A stretch of DNA of 26,126 nucleotides, taken from Bordetella parapertussis (lineage in GTDB: Bacteria > Pseudomonadota > Gammaproteobacteria > Burkholderiales > Burkholderiaceae_B). The stretch covers positions 1-26,126 of the forward strand of contig CAMDNZ010000045.1 in assembly GCA_945903445.1 (NCBI GenBank), read 5' to 3'. This document shows, piece by piece, positions 7,439-15,152 of the stretch. The first letter of the stretch is position 1, and every line of letters starts with the position of its first letter. The notes beneath the pieces were generated by a model, which did no database searches, was not told the DNA's origin, and saw only the letters and a program-made list of their open reading frames with translations. Position numbers and translations under genes: made by a program.

Positions 7439-8351
7439 CGGGCGTCTTGATGCCGGCCAAATCTCGGAAACTGACTTCGCGGGCGACCTTGATGAATTCC
7501 TGTACATACGATGCATCGGCATCTTCGACGCGCACCGCCGCGTACAAGGTACACCACACCCCTTGCGTCCCCAATCTAACGATACGCACCAAGCCTTGAT
7601 TTACGTATTCGGTCAGTGCCCAGTTGGGTAGGGCAGCGACGCCCCGGTTACTGGCGACCAATTGCGCAATCATGGGCGTCAATTCGGCCTTGCGAACAGC
7701 GGCAGGCTCCACATCCTCCATATCCATGAACGACGTGAAGACGTCCAATCGCTGCCGATCCACTGGATAAGTGATCAGCGTCTGATCGGCCAAGTGCGCA
7801 GGCACGATGTGTCTGAGCGAAGCAAACGGGTGGTCTTCGGCGACCGCCAACACCACTTCGTAGCGAAACAAGGGAATGTATTCGACGGCCTCCAAAGGTT
7901 GCGGATCCGACGTGATGACGAGATCCAGGTCTCCTCGGACCAGCGCCGGAAAGGGCGCAAACGTAAATGCGGTGGATAGATCCAGCGCCACATCGGGCCA
8001 ATGCCCTCGAAAGACATCCAATGCGGGCATCAACCATTGAAAACACGAGTGACATTCGATTGCCATATGCAGTCGCCCTGTGCTGCCGGCGGCCAGTCGA
8101 TGCAGGTCGCGTTCGCATGCGCGCATGCGCGGCAGCACATCTTCGGCCAAGGCCAGCACTCGTAGTCCGGCAGTGGTCAACCGAGCAGGGCGAGTTCGTC
8201 GATTGAGAAGTGGCGTGTTAAGTCGCGCTTCCAGTTCCCGCAACTGATGCGATAACGCCGATTGCGTGACATGCAATCGTTCGGCAGCCTCTTGCAAGCT
8301 GCCGCCGTCGCGGATGGCAGTAAGCGTTTCCAGATGACGGATTTCCAGCAT
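7401..8351 (-). CDS. metR: LysR-type regulator of methionine synthesis MetR
   Basis: A 316-residue LysR-type regulator that uses homocysteine as co-inducer and controls met genes. The N-terminal winged helix-turn-helix (MLEIRHLETLTAIRDGGSLQEAAERLHVTQSALSHQLRELE, about 1-60) and the ligand-binding domain (about 90-300, with LHMAIECHSCFQWLMPALDVFR and GDLDLVITSDP) match MetR. It is divergent from metE with MetR boxes in the 166-base gap, which confirms the assignment. The stop codon lies inside recX (convergent overlap 7401-7438). Confidence 0.95.
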   Translation of the reverse strand: MLEIRHLETLTAIRDGGSLQEAAERLHVTQSALSHQLRELEARLNTPLLNRRTRPARLTTAGLRVLALAEDVLPRMRACERDLHRLAAGSTGRLHMAIECHSCFQWLMPALDVFRGHWPDVALDLSTAFTFAPFPALVRGDLDLVITSDPQPLEAVEYIPLFRYEVVLAVAEDHPFASLRHIVPAHLADQTLITYPVDRQRLDVFTSFMDMEDVEPAAVRKAELTPMIAQLVASNRGVAALPNWALTEYVNQGLVRIVRLGTQGVWCTLYAAVRVEDADASYVQEFIKVAREVSFRDLAGIKTPVNLQTPRPASGR

Positions 8352-8395
8352 AAACGGACCCCTTAAGCGGCTGGCGGGCGTACCGGTACAGCGCC

Positions 8396-8408
8396 TGAAA
8401 ATTGTTAA
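8396..8408. promoter_or_regulatory. Secondary MetR box (one mismatch)
   Basis: TGAA-N5-TTAA at 8396-8408 differs from the MetR consensus TGAA-N5-TTCA by one base. It begins 18 bases from the start of the perfect site, giving a tandem arrangement as known for metE control in enterobacteria. Confidence 0.5.
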
Positions 8409-8413
8409 TAGTG

Positions 8414-8426
8414 TGAATTTACTTCA
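8414..8426. promoter_or_regulatory. MetR box in the metR-metE intergenic region
   Basis: A perfect TGAA-N5-TTCA (8414-8426) in the divergent metR-metE gap, about 90 bases upstream of metE. This is the consensus MetR operator and would serve metE activation and metR autoregulation. Confidence 0.8.
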
Positions 8427-8517
8427 TATTAACTATGTAAACATTGATTTTTTTAAATCTGATTCGGCCTCACAATGCGTTTTTATTGAGCAACTTTCGC
8501 ATTTCGAGGATTTTTAA

Positions 8518-10854
8518 ATGACTAGAATTCATAATTTGGGTTTTCCTCGCATCGGCGCCCAGCGCGAATTGAAAAAAGCGGTCGAGGCGTATTGGTCCGG
8601 CCAGACTTCCCAGGATGCATTGCTGGATGCCGGACGGGCGCTGCGTGCCGAGCACTGGCGTCGTCAGGCCGATGCGGGTGTGAGCGATGTGCCCGTGGGC
8701 GATTTCGCCTGGTACGACCAAATCCTCGAATGGACGACGCTGCTGGGCGCGGTGCCCAGCCGATTCGCCCATGACGGTGGCACGGTCGATCTGGATACGC
8801 TGTTTCGCATGGGGCGAGGTCGTGCGCCTGCCGGCAAGCCTGCTGCGGCGTGCGAAATGACCAAGTGGTTCGACACCAACTATCACTACATCGTGCCCGA
8901 GCTGTCACCCGCGCAGACTTTTCATATCGCTCGCGAAGCCTTGTTCGAGCAGGTCGCCGAAGCGCAGGCTTTGGGACATGGCGTGAAAGCGGTGATCCCG
9001 GGGCCGTTGACCTGGCTGTGGTTAGGCAAGGGCGAAGCCTATTCTCATGGCGCATCGGACTCCGCCAAGCTGGCGTTATTGTCCCGATTGCTGCCGGTGT
9101 ATAGCGATGTGCTGGCACGTTTGAGCCAACAAGGCGTGCAATGGGTGCAGATCGATGAACCGATATTAGTCCTGGATTTGCCGCAAGTCTGGCGCGACGC
9201 GTTCAAGTCGGTCTACGACGAACTGGCCGCTTCGCCGCTGCGCATAATGTTGGCCACGTACTTTGGTGCTTTGGGCGATAACTTGTGCACGGTGGCCAGG
9301 CTGCCGGTCGCCGGTTTGCATATCGACATGGTGCGCGCCCCCGAGCAGTTAAACGACGTGCTGGCCGTGCTTTCGCCCGATCAAGTGTTGTCCGCCGGCG
9401 TGATCAACGGTCGCAACATTTGGCGATCCGATTTGGACGCCGCATGGGCGCTTTTGAGGCCGGTGAGCGAAGCCTTGGGCGATCGTTTGTGGGTGGCTCC
9501 GTCGTGCTCGTTGCTGCATGTGCCCGTCGATCTGGCTCATGAAACCGAGCTGGACGACGAGTTGAAAAGCTGGCTGTCGTTCGCCTCGCAAAAATTGGAT
9601 GAGCTGGCGCTGTTGGCCGCTCGCCTGGATGGTCGTGACGACGCCCGCGCACAGGCGGATTGGGCTGCACAGGCGGCCGCCCTGGCGGCTCGCAAGTCGT
9701 CCACACGCATTCATCATGCCGCCGTGGCTCGTCGGCTGGCCCACGAGTGCAGCTTGAACCGGGAGCGCCGCGTGTTTGCCGATCGCATCGTCCAGCAACA
9801 GGCTCGTTTGAATTTGCCCGTCTATCCCACGACGACGATTGGCTCGTTTCCTCAGACTGCCGAGATTCGAGGCTTGCGTCGCGATTGGAAGGCAGGCGGT
9901 TTGACCGACAGTCAGTACGAGTCGGCGATTTGCAGCGAGATCGAAACGGTGATTCGATTTCAAGAGAAGATCGGCCTGGACGTTCTGGTGCATGGCGAGC
10001 CGGAACGCAATGACATGGTCGAGTATTTCGGCGAATTGATGGCCGGTTTTGCCTTCACCCGCAATGGGTGGGTGCAAAGCTACGGTTCGCGCTGCGTCAA
10101 ACCGCCGGTCATTTTTGGCGATGTCGCCCGTCCTGCGCCCATGACCGTGGCCTGGTCGGCCTATGCGCAGTCGCTGACCGACAAGCCGGTCAAGGGCATG
10201 CTGACGGGTCCGGTGACTATTTTGCAATGGTCGTTCGTGCGAGACGACCAGCCCCGTGAACTGACGTGTCGCCAGCTGGCCCTGGCCTTGCGCGACGAGG
10301 TGGTCGATCTCGAACGCGCCGGCATCAAGGTGATCCAGATCGACGAGCCCGCGTTTCGCGAGGGCCTGCCCTTGCGCCAAGCCGATTGGCAGGCGTATTT
10401 GGACTGGGCGGTCGACGCTTTCCGGTTATCGACTGCGGGCGTGCAGGACGACACGCAGATCCATACCCACATGTGTTATTCGGAATTCAACGACATTATC
10501 GGTGCGATCGCTGCGATGGATGCCGATGTGATCACCATCGAGACCTCGCGTTCCAATATGGAACTGCTCGAAGCGTTCGAAGGTTTCGATTATCCCAACG
10601 ATATTGGCCCGGGCGTGTACGACATTCATTCGCCTAATATTCCGGACGTCGATTGGATGGTGCAGTTGATGAAAAAAGCCACCGCCCGCCTGCCCAAGGA
10701 GCGCCTGTGGGTTAATCCGGACTGCGGGCTGAAAACACGGGGTTGGCCGGAAACGCAGGCCGCACTGGAAAGCATGGTGGAGGCTGCGCGTGTGCTGCGG
10801 GCACACGCTCGAGTACCTGCGAGTGTCGGAGTGATGGGGCCTGCTGCACCATGA
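8518..10854 (+). CDS. metE: Cobalamin-independent methionine synthase MetE
   Basis: MetE, 778 residues, transfers the methyl group of 5-methyltetrahydropteroyltriglutamate to homocysteine in the cytoplasm. It has two barrel domains. The N-terminal one starts TRIHNLGFPRIGAQRELKKA, the folate-binding opening. The C-terminal one carries the zinc ligands His651, Cys653 (HTHMCYSEF), Glu675 (ITIETSRSNMELL) and Cys736 (VNPDCGLKTRGW). These sit exactly 10 positions beyond E. coli H641, C643, E665 and C726, so the enzyme should be active. GAGGA lies 7-8 bases before the ATG. It is divergent from metR and controlled by MetR boxes. No cobalamin riboswitch was seen. Confidence 0.98.
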   Translation: MTRIHNLGFPRIGAQRELKKAVEAYWSGQTSQDALLDAGRALRAEHWRRQADAGVSDVPVGDFAWYDQILEWTTLLGAVPSRFAHDGGTVDLDTLFRMGRGRAPAGKPAAACEMTKWFDTNYHYIVPELSPAQTFHIAREALFEQVAEAQALGHGVKAVIPGPLTWLWLGKGEAYSHGASDSAKLALLSRLLPVYSDVLARLSQQGVQWVQIDEPILVLDLPQVWRDAFKSVYDELAASPLRIMLATYFGALGDNLCTVARLPVAGLHIDMVRAPEQLNDVLAVLSPDQVLSAGVINGRNIWRSDLDAAWALLRPVSEALGDRLWVAPSCSLLHVPVDLAHETELDDELKSWLSFASQKLDELALLAARLDGRDDARAQADWAAQAAALAARKSSTRIHHAAVARRLAHECSLNRERRVFADRIVQQQARLNLPVYPTTTIGSFPQTAEIRGLRRDWKAGGLTDSQYESAICSEIETVIRFQEKIGLDVLVHGEPERNDMVEYFGELMAGFAFTRNGWVQSYGSRCVKPPVIFGDVARPAPMTVAWSAYAQSLTDKPVKGMLTGPVTILQWSFVRDDQPRELTCRQLALALRDEVVDLERAGIKVIQIDEPAFREGLPLRQADWQAYLDWAVDAFRLSTAGVQDDTQIHTHMCYSEFNDIIGAIAAMDADVITIETSRSNMELLEAFEGFDYPNDIGPGVYDIHSPNIPDVDWMVQLMKKATARLPKERLWVNPDCGLKTRGWPETQAALESMVEAARVLRAHARVPASVGVMGPAAP

Positions 10855-11005
10855 CTTAAAGCTGGGTAGGCTATACTTAAGGGGTTTTAGCTGTCGCATG
10901 TCGAGGGGTGCCGGAGCAGACTACCGGGCTGCACGCGGCGATGGCTTACATCCGGCATGGTCCTATGTTAGCGGGCCGCCGGACTCATGAATAGCCAATA
11001 CATCT

Positions 11006-11653
11006 ATGCCCTTGAAGCCGTCGGACGTTGCGCGCGAACCCTTGCATACGCGATCCATTCGCGTGCAATCCTATTTACGCTCGGACGGCTTGTGGGATCT
11101 CGAAGCCGAGTTGATCGATTACAAAGGCTACGATTTCCCGACTCGGGATGGCGCGGTGTTCGAAGCCGGCCGGTATGTGCATCACATGCATCTGCGGGTT
11201 ACCATCGACGCCGAATTCACCATTCAGGCCGCCAGCGCGGCTTACGATGCGGCACCGTACGGCGACGAATGTACCGCGATCGACGAGGCTTATCGAGGCC
11301 TTGCCGGTTTGAATCTGCTCAAGGGCTTTCGCAACGAGGTTCGCGCGCGTTTCGGCCGTACGACCGGCTGTACGCACATGACCGAGTTGACCCATGTATT
11401 GCCGACCGTGGCAGTGCAGACCATGGCCAATCAACGCCGTCTCGTTCCCGACGGCGATAAGCGGCCATTTCAACTGGACGGCTGTCATGCCTTGCGCACC
11501 GACGGTCCGACCGCACTCAAGTACTATCCCCGGTGGTATACCGGCCCAGGCGGCGCAGCCCAGCCCGCCGATGGGCTGCACGCGCCTGTGTCCGATGCTC
11601 GCGCAGCCGCCGATACGATCCCGCCTCCAGTGGCCAATGCGCCCTGTAGATGA
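11006..11653 (+). CDS. DUF2889 family protein
   Basis: A 215-residue cytoplasmic protein of unknown function. The family features I recall are present: RSIRVQSYLRSDGLWDLEAEL at the start, HHMHLRVTIDAEFTI, a C-A-I-D-E-A-Y-R-G-L-A-G-L segment, and the signature GCTHMTELTHVLPTVAVQT (about 122-140), where Cys and His might bind metal (inference). The C-terminal 40 residues are Pro/Ala-rich and probably disordered. The ATG has no clear Shine-Dalgarno sequence, so the start is less certain. The gene ends 33 bases before sucC and a sequence TATACT at 10872-10877 may be its -10 element; it probably shares a transcript with sucCD. Confidence 0.85.
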   Translation: MPLKPSDVAREPLHTRSIRVQSYLRSDGLWDLEAELIDYKGYDFPTRDGAVFEAGRYVHHMHLRVTIDAEFTIQAASAAYDAAPYGDECTAIDEAYRGLAGLNLLKGFRNEVRARFGRTTGCTHMTELTHVLPTVAVQTMANQRRLVPDGDKRPFQLDGCHALRTDGPTALKYYPRWYTGPGGAAQPADGLHAPVSDARAAADTIPPPVANAPCR

Positions 11654-11686
11654 GTTTTCCCTTTCTCTCGACCTGACAGGAAATAC

Positions 11687-12847
11687 ATGAAAATCCACGA
11701 GTATCAAGGTAAGGAACTGCTGAAGCAATTTGGCGTCGCCGTGCCGCGCGGTCTGCCCGCGTTCACCGTAGAAGAAGCTGTGGCCAACGCCGAAAAACTT
11801 GGCGGCCCGGTCTGGGTGGTGAAGGCCCAGATTCATGCCGGTGGTCGTGGTAAAGGCGGCGGCGTGAAGCTGGCGCGTTCGATCGATGAAGTACGCCAGA
11901 TTTCGTCCGAGATCCTGGGCATGCAGCTCAAGACGCACCAGACCGGTCCGGAAGGCCAGAAAGTCGGCCGCCTGTTGATCGAAGAAGGTGCGGACATCAA
12001 GAAGGAATACTACGTCGGTATCGTGACCGATCGCGGCACGCAGCGCGTATGCGTCATGGCGTCCAGCGAAGGCGGCATGGACGTCGAAGAAGTCGCTGAA
12101 AAGACGCCCGAGAAAATTCTGAAAGTGTTTGTCGATCCCGAAACCGGTCTGACCGACGCTGAAGCGGCCGATCTGGCCCGCGGCATCGGCGTGCCCGACG
12201 CTTCGGTCGAACGCGCTGCGCGCGAATTCCAGAACCTGTACAAGGCATACTGGGATACCGATGCCTCGCTGGCTGAAATCAACCCCTTGATCCTGACGGG
12301 CAGCGGCGACATCATCGCGCTGGACGCCAAGTTCAATTTCGATTCGAACGCGCTGTTCCGTCATACCGACATCGTCGCCTACCGCGATCTGGCCGAAGAA
12401 GATCCGGCTGAAATCGAAGCCAGCAAGTTCGATCTGGCCTACATCCAACTCGACGGCAACATCGGCTGCCTGGTCAACGGTGCAGGTCTGGCCATGGCCA
12501 CGATGGATACCATCAAGCTGTTCGGCGGCGAGCCGGCCAACTTCCTGGACGTGGGCGGCGGTGCGACGGCCGAGAAGGTCACCGAAGCCTTCAAGATCAT
12601 GTTGAAGAACAAGGACGTGAAAGCCATCCTGGTCAACATTTTCGGCGGCATCATGCGCTGCGACGTGATCGCTCAAGGCGTGATCGAAGCGTGCAAGGCC
12701 GTCAACCTGAGCGTGCCGCTGGTCGTGCGCATGAAGGGCACCAACGAAGAACTCGGCAAGAAGCTGCTGGCCGAATCGGGTCTGCCCATCATCAGCGCCG
12801 ATTCGATGGCCGAAGCGGCAACCAAAGTCGTTGCTGCCGCCAAGTAA
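11687..12847 (+). CDS. sucC: Succinyl-CoA synthetase beta subunit
   Basis: SucC, 386 residues (E. coli 388), the ATP-grasp subunit that binds nucleotide and succinate in the TCA-cycle enzyme. It begins MKIHEYQGKELLKQFGV. The ATP-grasp fold is seen in WVVKAQIHAGGRGKGGGVKL and LAEINPLILTGSGDIIALDAK (metal-binding Glu/Asn/Asp). The succinate-binding region is NGAGLAMATMDTIKLFGG with LVNIFGGIMRCDVIA further on. It starts 33 bases after the DUF2889 gene with an AGGAAA Shine-Dalgarno, and sucD follows after 37 bases. Confidence 0.98.
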   Translation: MKIHEYQGKELLKQFGVAVPRGLPAFTVEEAVANAEKLGGPVWVVKAQIHAGGRGKGGGVKLARSIDEVRQISSEILGMQLKTHQTGPEGQKVGRLLIEEGADIKKEYYVGIVTDRGTQRVCVMASSEGGMDVEEVAEKTPEKILKVFVDPETGLTDAEAADLARGIGVPDASVERAAREFQNLYKAYWDTDASLAEINPLILTGSGDIIALDAKFNFDSNALFRHTDIVAYRDLAEEDPAEIEASKFDLAYIQLDGNIGCLVNGAGLAMATMDTIKLFGGEPANFLDVGGGATAEKVTEAFKIMLKNKDVKAILVNIFGGIMRCDVIAQGVIEACKAVNLSVPLVVRMKGTNEELGKKLLAESGLPIISADSMAEAATKVVAAAK

Positions 12848-12884
12848 TCGCGCTCCCAAATAAAATAGAGTCAAGGATTCGCAA

Positions 12885-13766
12885 ATGTCGATTTTGATCA
12901 ACAAGGACACCAAGGTCATCACCCAGGGCATCACGGGCAAGACGGGGCAATTCCACACCCGTATGTGCCGTGAGTACGCAAACGGCCAAGCCGCTTTCGT
13001 CGCCGGTGTGAACCCCAAGAAGGCCGGCGAGGACTTCGAAGGCGTGCCCATCTACGCATCGGTCAAGGACGCCAAGGCGGAGACCGGCGCGACCGTGTCG
13101 GTGATTTACGTGCCGCCCGCCGGTGCCGCCGCTGCGATCTGGGAGGCCGTCGAGGCCGATCTGGATCTGGTGATCTGCATCACCGAAGGTATCCCTGTGC
13201 GCGACATGCTGGAAATCAAGAGCCGCATGGCCGCCCAGAACAAGAAGACCCTGCTGCTGGGACCAAATTGTCCCGGCCTGATCACCCCCGATGAAATCAA
13301 GATCGGCATCATGCCCGGTCACATCCATCGTAAGGGTCGTATCGGTATCGTCAGCCGTTCGGGCACCTTGACGTACGAAGCCGTGGCGCAAGTCACCGAG
13401 CTGGGCCTGGGTCAATCCAGCGCCGTCGGTATCGGTGGCGATCCCATCAACGGCCTGAAGCACGTCGATGTCCTGAAGCTGTTCAACGACGATCCCGACA
13501 CCGACGCCGTCATCATGATCGGTGAGATCGGCGGTCCCGACGAAGTGAACGCTGCTCAGTGGGCCAAGGACAACATGAAAAAGCCGGTCGTCGGCTTCAT
13601 CGCTGGCGTGACCGCGCCGGCCGGCAAGCGCATGGGCCACGCAGGCGCCCTGATTTCGGGCGGTGCCGATACGGCCGACGCCAAACTGGAAATCATGGAA
13701 GCTTGCGGCATCCGCACCACGCGCAACCCGTCGGAAATGGCGAAGTTGTTGAAGGCAGCGCTGTAA
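12885..13766 (+). CDS. sucD: Succinyl-CoA synthetase alpha subunit
   Basis: SucD, 293 residues (E. coli 289), binds CoA and carries the phosphohistidine intermediate. The N-terminal CoA-binding Rossmann fold contains TQGITGKTGQFHTRMCREYANG. The swivelling domain has GPNCPGLITPDEIKIGIMPG and RSGTLTYEAV. The active-site histidine is His252 in MGHAGALISGGADTADAK, matching the phospho-His motif. It is translated with sucC as one operon, with AAGGA before the start codon. A hairpin with a short T-rich tail follows about 60 bases downstream. Confidence 0.98.
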   Translation: MSILINKDTKVITQGITGKTGQFHTRMCREYANGQAAFVAGVNPKKAGEDFEGVPIYASVKDAKAETGATVSVIYVPPAGAAAAIWEAVEADLDLVICITEGIPVRDMLEIKSRMAAQNKKTLLLGPNCPGLITPDEIKIGIMPGHIHRKGRIGIVSRSGTLTYEAVAQVTELGLGQSSAVGIGGDPINGLKHVDVLKLFNDDPDTDAVIMIGEIGGPDEVNAAQWAKDNMKKPVVGFIAGVTAPAGKRMGHAGALISGGADTADAKLEIMEACGIRTTRNPSEMAKLLKAAL

Positions 13767-13826
13767 ATTTCAGACGGTGCTTTGCGTGCCTGTGCAGTGA
13801 TGCGGGCGCGATAAAATTGGCTTGAG

Positions 13827-13866
13827 CAATCCCCACGAAGCGATACGTTTTGTGGGGATTGTCTTT
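13827..13866 (+). terminator. Probable terminator of the sucCD operon
   Basis: A perfect 10-bp inverted repeat CAATCCCCAC (13827-13836) / GTGGGGATTG (13852-13861) with a 15-base loop, followed by TCTTTT. The T-tract is short and the loop is wide, so efficiency may be moderate. On the minus strand it may also help to end the toxin-like transcript. Confidence 0.6.
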
Positions 13867-13869
13867 TGC

Positions 13870-13906
13870 GGCACACGCAGCGTGCTGAGATCACGCTGCC
13901 AGTGCC
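13870..13906. repeat. Long imperfect hairpin between sucD and the toxin-like gene
   Basis: GGCAC (13870-13874) and GCAGCGTG (13877-13884) pair with CACGCTGC (13892-13899) and GTGCC (13902-13906), separated by a 2x2 internal loop and closed by a 7-base loop. No T-run follows on either strand, so it is not a standard terminator. It could be a transcript-end stabiliser, an inserted palindromic element or a junction mark; the role is unknown. Confidence 0.5.
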
Positions 13907-13935
13907 AAAACCCAGGGGGCGATCGGGCTTTTTTT

Positions 13936-14826
13936 TTAGTTTCCCCCGGAATCGGTGATTACGAGGATCAGCGGCGTGCCGTAAATAATGGGTTTGTTGG
14001 CGAATGCTTGCTTTGCCGGGCACGTGCGTTTGCCAACGGCAATCCCAGGCGATGAGCTGAAATACGTGCTTGGGCCGACTGGCGTGGATACGTAGCAGGT
14101 AAACAATCGCAAAGGGGTTTGGGCTCCAGTGGTTTCGTTGACAGTCACGTGCATGATTCCGGTGGCGTGCGAAACGTTGGGATACGGGTTGGTATTTGCC
14201 ATGGCGCCAGGATAGGTAATGTTCTCGTCATGTATGGGATGCCACCCCCAGCTAGCCGCGTCATCGTGAGGGTCGCCGTCGGGATTGTAGGAAATGTCGT
14301 TTAGGGTCGCAGCATCGACGTAAATCACAGACATGATTCGATCGTAGCTAAACCCGCCTCTGGCTACGTATTCGTTCATTCCGCCGTAGTCGAGTATTCG
14401 AGCGGGAAGATAGTTCCCTTCTGCCTCGCTCGTTGCGGCATTTGCAGCAGCGGCCAAGGAATAGTCGACATTGAAAAAATTCTCTGCTGGCCTGATTCGA
14501 TACACATAAAAACCGCCTGGCTCATAGTGGTCTTGCTCGTCCCGGCTTATTATTGTTTCGACACCGTGGTTCAGGGCGCTACGAAAAGATCTCGATGTCG
14601 AGACGAAGTTGCTTCGTCCGCCTGCGACGGAGTCTCCCTCGAAATGGTGAATCAAGTTGTCGTCGGCTTAGGTTCCGGGATGTTGGATGGGAAACATCCC
14701 ACCCTTTGCACGAAGTTCATCGGGGCCACGCCGATCGACTCTAAAGACCTCGGTAACGGGAGGTGGACTGGCGCCCGTTATCGAATGGACGATCATCGAC
14801 AAAGCAAGTGCTGCGAGTCTTTTCAT
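13936..14826 (-). pseudogene. Pertussis toxin S1-like ADP-ribosyltransferase, interrupted by in-frame TAA
   Basis: Reading the minus strand from ATG 14826 gives 296 codons with one internal stop, TAA at 14670-14668 (codon 53). Residues 1-19 form a signal peptide (MKRLAALALSMIVHSITGA). Then comes EVFRVDRRGPDELRAKGG, matching the VYRYDSRPPEDVF region of pertussis toxin S1 (catalytic R29-x-D31). After the stop, in the same frame, follow DDNLIHHFEG, RSNFVSTS (S-T-S at 76-78), FYVYRIRPAENFF, ARILDYGGMNEYVARGG (Glu152, the counterpart of S1 Glu129) and ANTNPYPNVSHATGI (like S1 ANPNPYTSRRSVASI). Family enzymes are secreted A subunits that ADP-ribosylate host proteins. The Cys41 counterpart is absent; only Cys244 and Cys269 occur. 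The gene stands alone on the minus strand, seems poorer in GC than its neighbours, and has no visible B-subunit partner. A restart at TTG 14655 would lose the signal peptide and R-x-D. Homology is clear to me; inactivation is the simplest reading. Confidence 0.82.
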
Positions 14827-15152
14827 AAAATTTCTCGATACGCTAGGTAAAGGAAGCATGCATGGTCATACCCAATGCCATTCAACACGCGATCAGCAGA
14901 TGGTTTGTTACGCAAGGGCGGTGTGCAACGAGTAAGTGTGTCACGCGTGCTTCATAACGTTTTCCCGGCGTCACGGGCGTGGACCGTTGTCATTTCGAGG
15001 TAAATCTTGCTTACCCGCCGGAAGGCAGCCTGAAAGCTGGCATACAATTGGCCGGTTTTATTTAAGCCAGGGGTCGCACAGGCCACCGGCACCCGGGCGT
15101 CAGACCCGTTTTTTCAATGTTTCAGACCGATCGATTAGGTGGGGGGTAGCAC
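14827..15152. other. Divergent intergenic region between toxin-like gene and terC
   Basis: These 326 bases contain no convincing gene on either strand. The left part is the upstream region of the minus-strand toxin-like gene; only a weak GAGA sequence precedes its ATG. The right part is the leader of terC with a TACAAT sequence (15043-15048) as a possible -10 element, without a convincing -35, and a terminator-like hairpin close to terC. Confidence 0.5.
15071..15114 (+). terminator. Terminator-like hairpin in the terC leader (possible attenuator)
   Basis: CGGG (15094-15097) / CCCG (15105-15108) followed by six T (15109-15114) looks like a short intrinsic terminator. The GACCC at 15103-15107 can pair instead with GGGTC at 15071-15075, giving competing folds. 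There is no plus-strand gene before it except the terC leader, and terC starts 38 bases further on, so leader attenuation is possible. Confidence 0.4.

Noticed and set aside
9349..10380. A 343-codon minus-strand frame inside metE
   Set aside because: Antisense shadow of metE with no motif or ribosome-binding site.
10987..11460. A 157-codon frame starting at ATG 10987
   Set aside because: It is out of frame with the DUF2889 gene, whose translation carries the family motifs; the former is an Arg/Ser-rich shadow.
11075..13051. A 658-codon open frame on the minus strand opposite sucC/sucD
   Set aside because: It is His/Asp/Gln/Arg-rich, has no recognisable domain and lies opposite two certain genes; such long antisense frames come from GC-rich codon bias.
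14653..14655. Re-initiation at TTG 14655 to give a shorter functional toxin
   Set aside because: It would lack the signal peptide and the R-x-D region, both needed in this family, and has no Shine-Dalgarno sequence.
13770..15150. B-subunit (S2-S5 or PltB-like) genes beside the toxin-like gene
   Set aside because: No secreted small OB-fold-like frame was found on either strand in the flanking bases.
15060..15152. yybP-ykoY manganese riboswitch before terC
   Set aside because: The conserved loop sequences of that class are not present; only a terminator-like hairpin is seen. The GGGGGGTAGC close to the start is the Shine-Dalgarno region.
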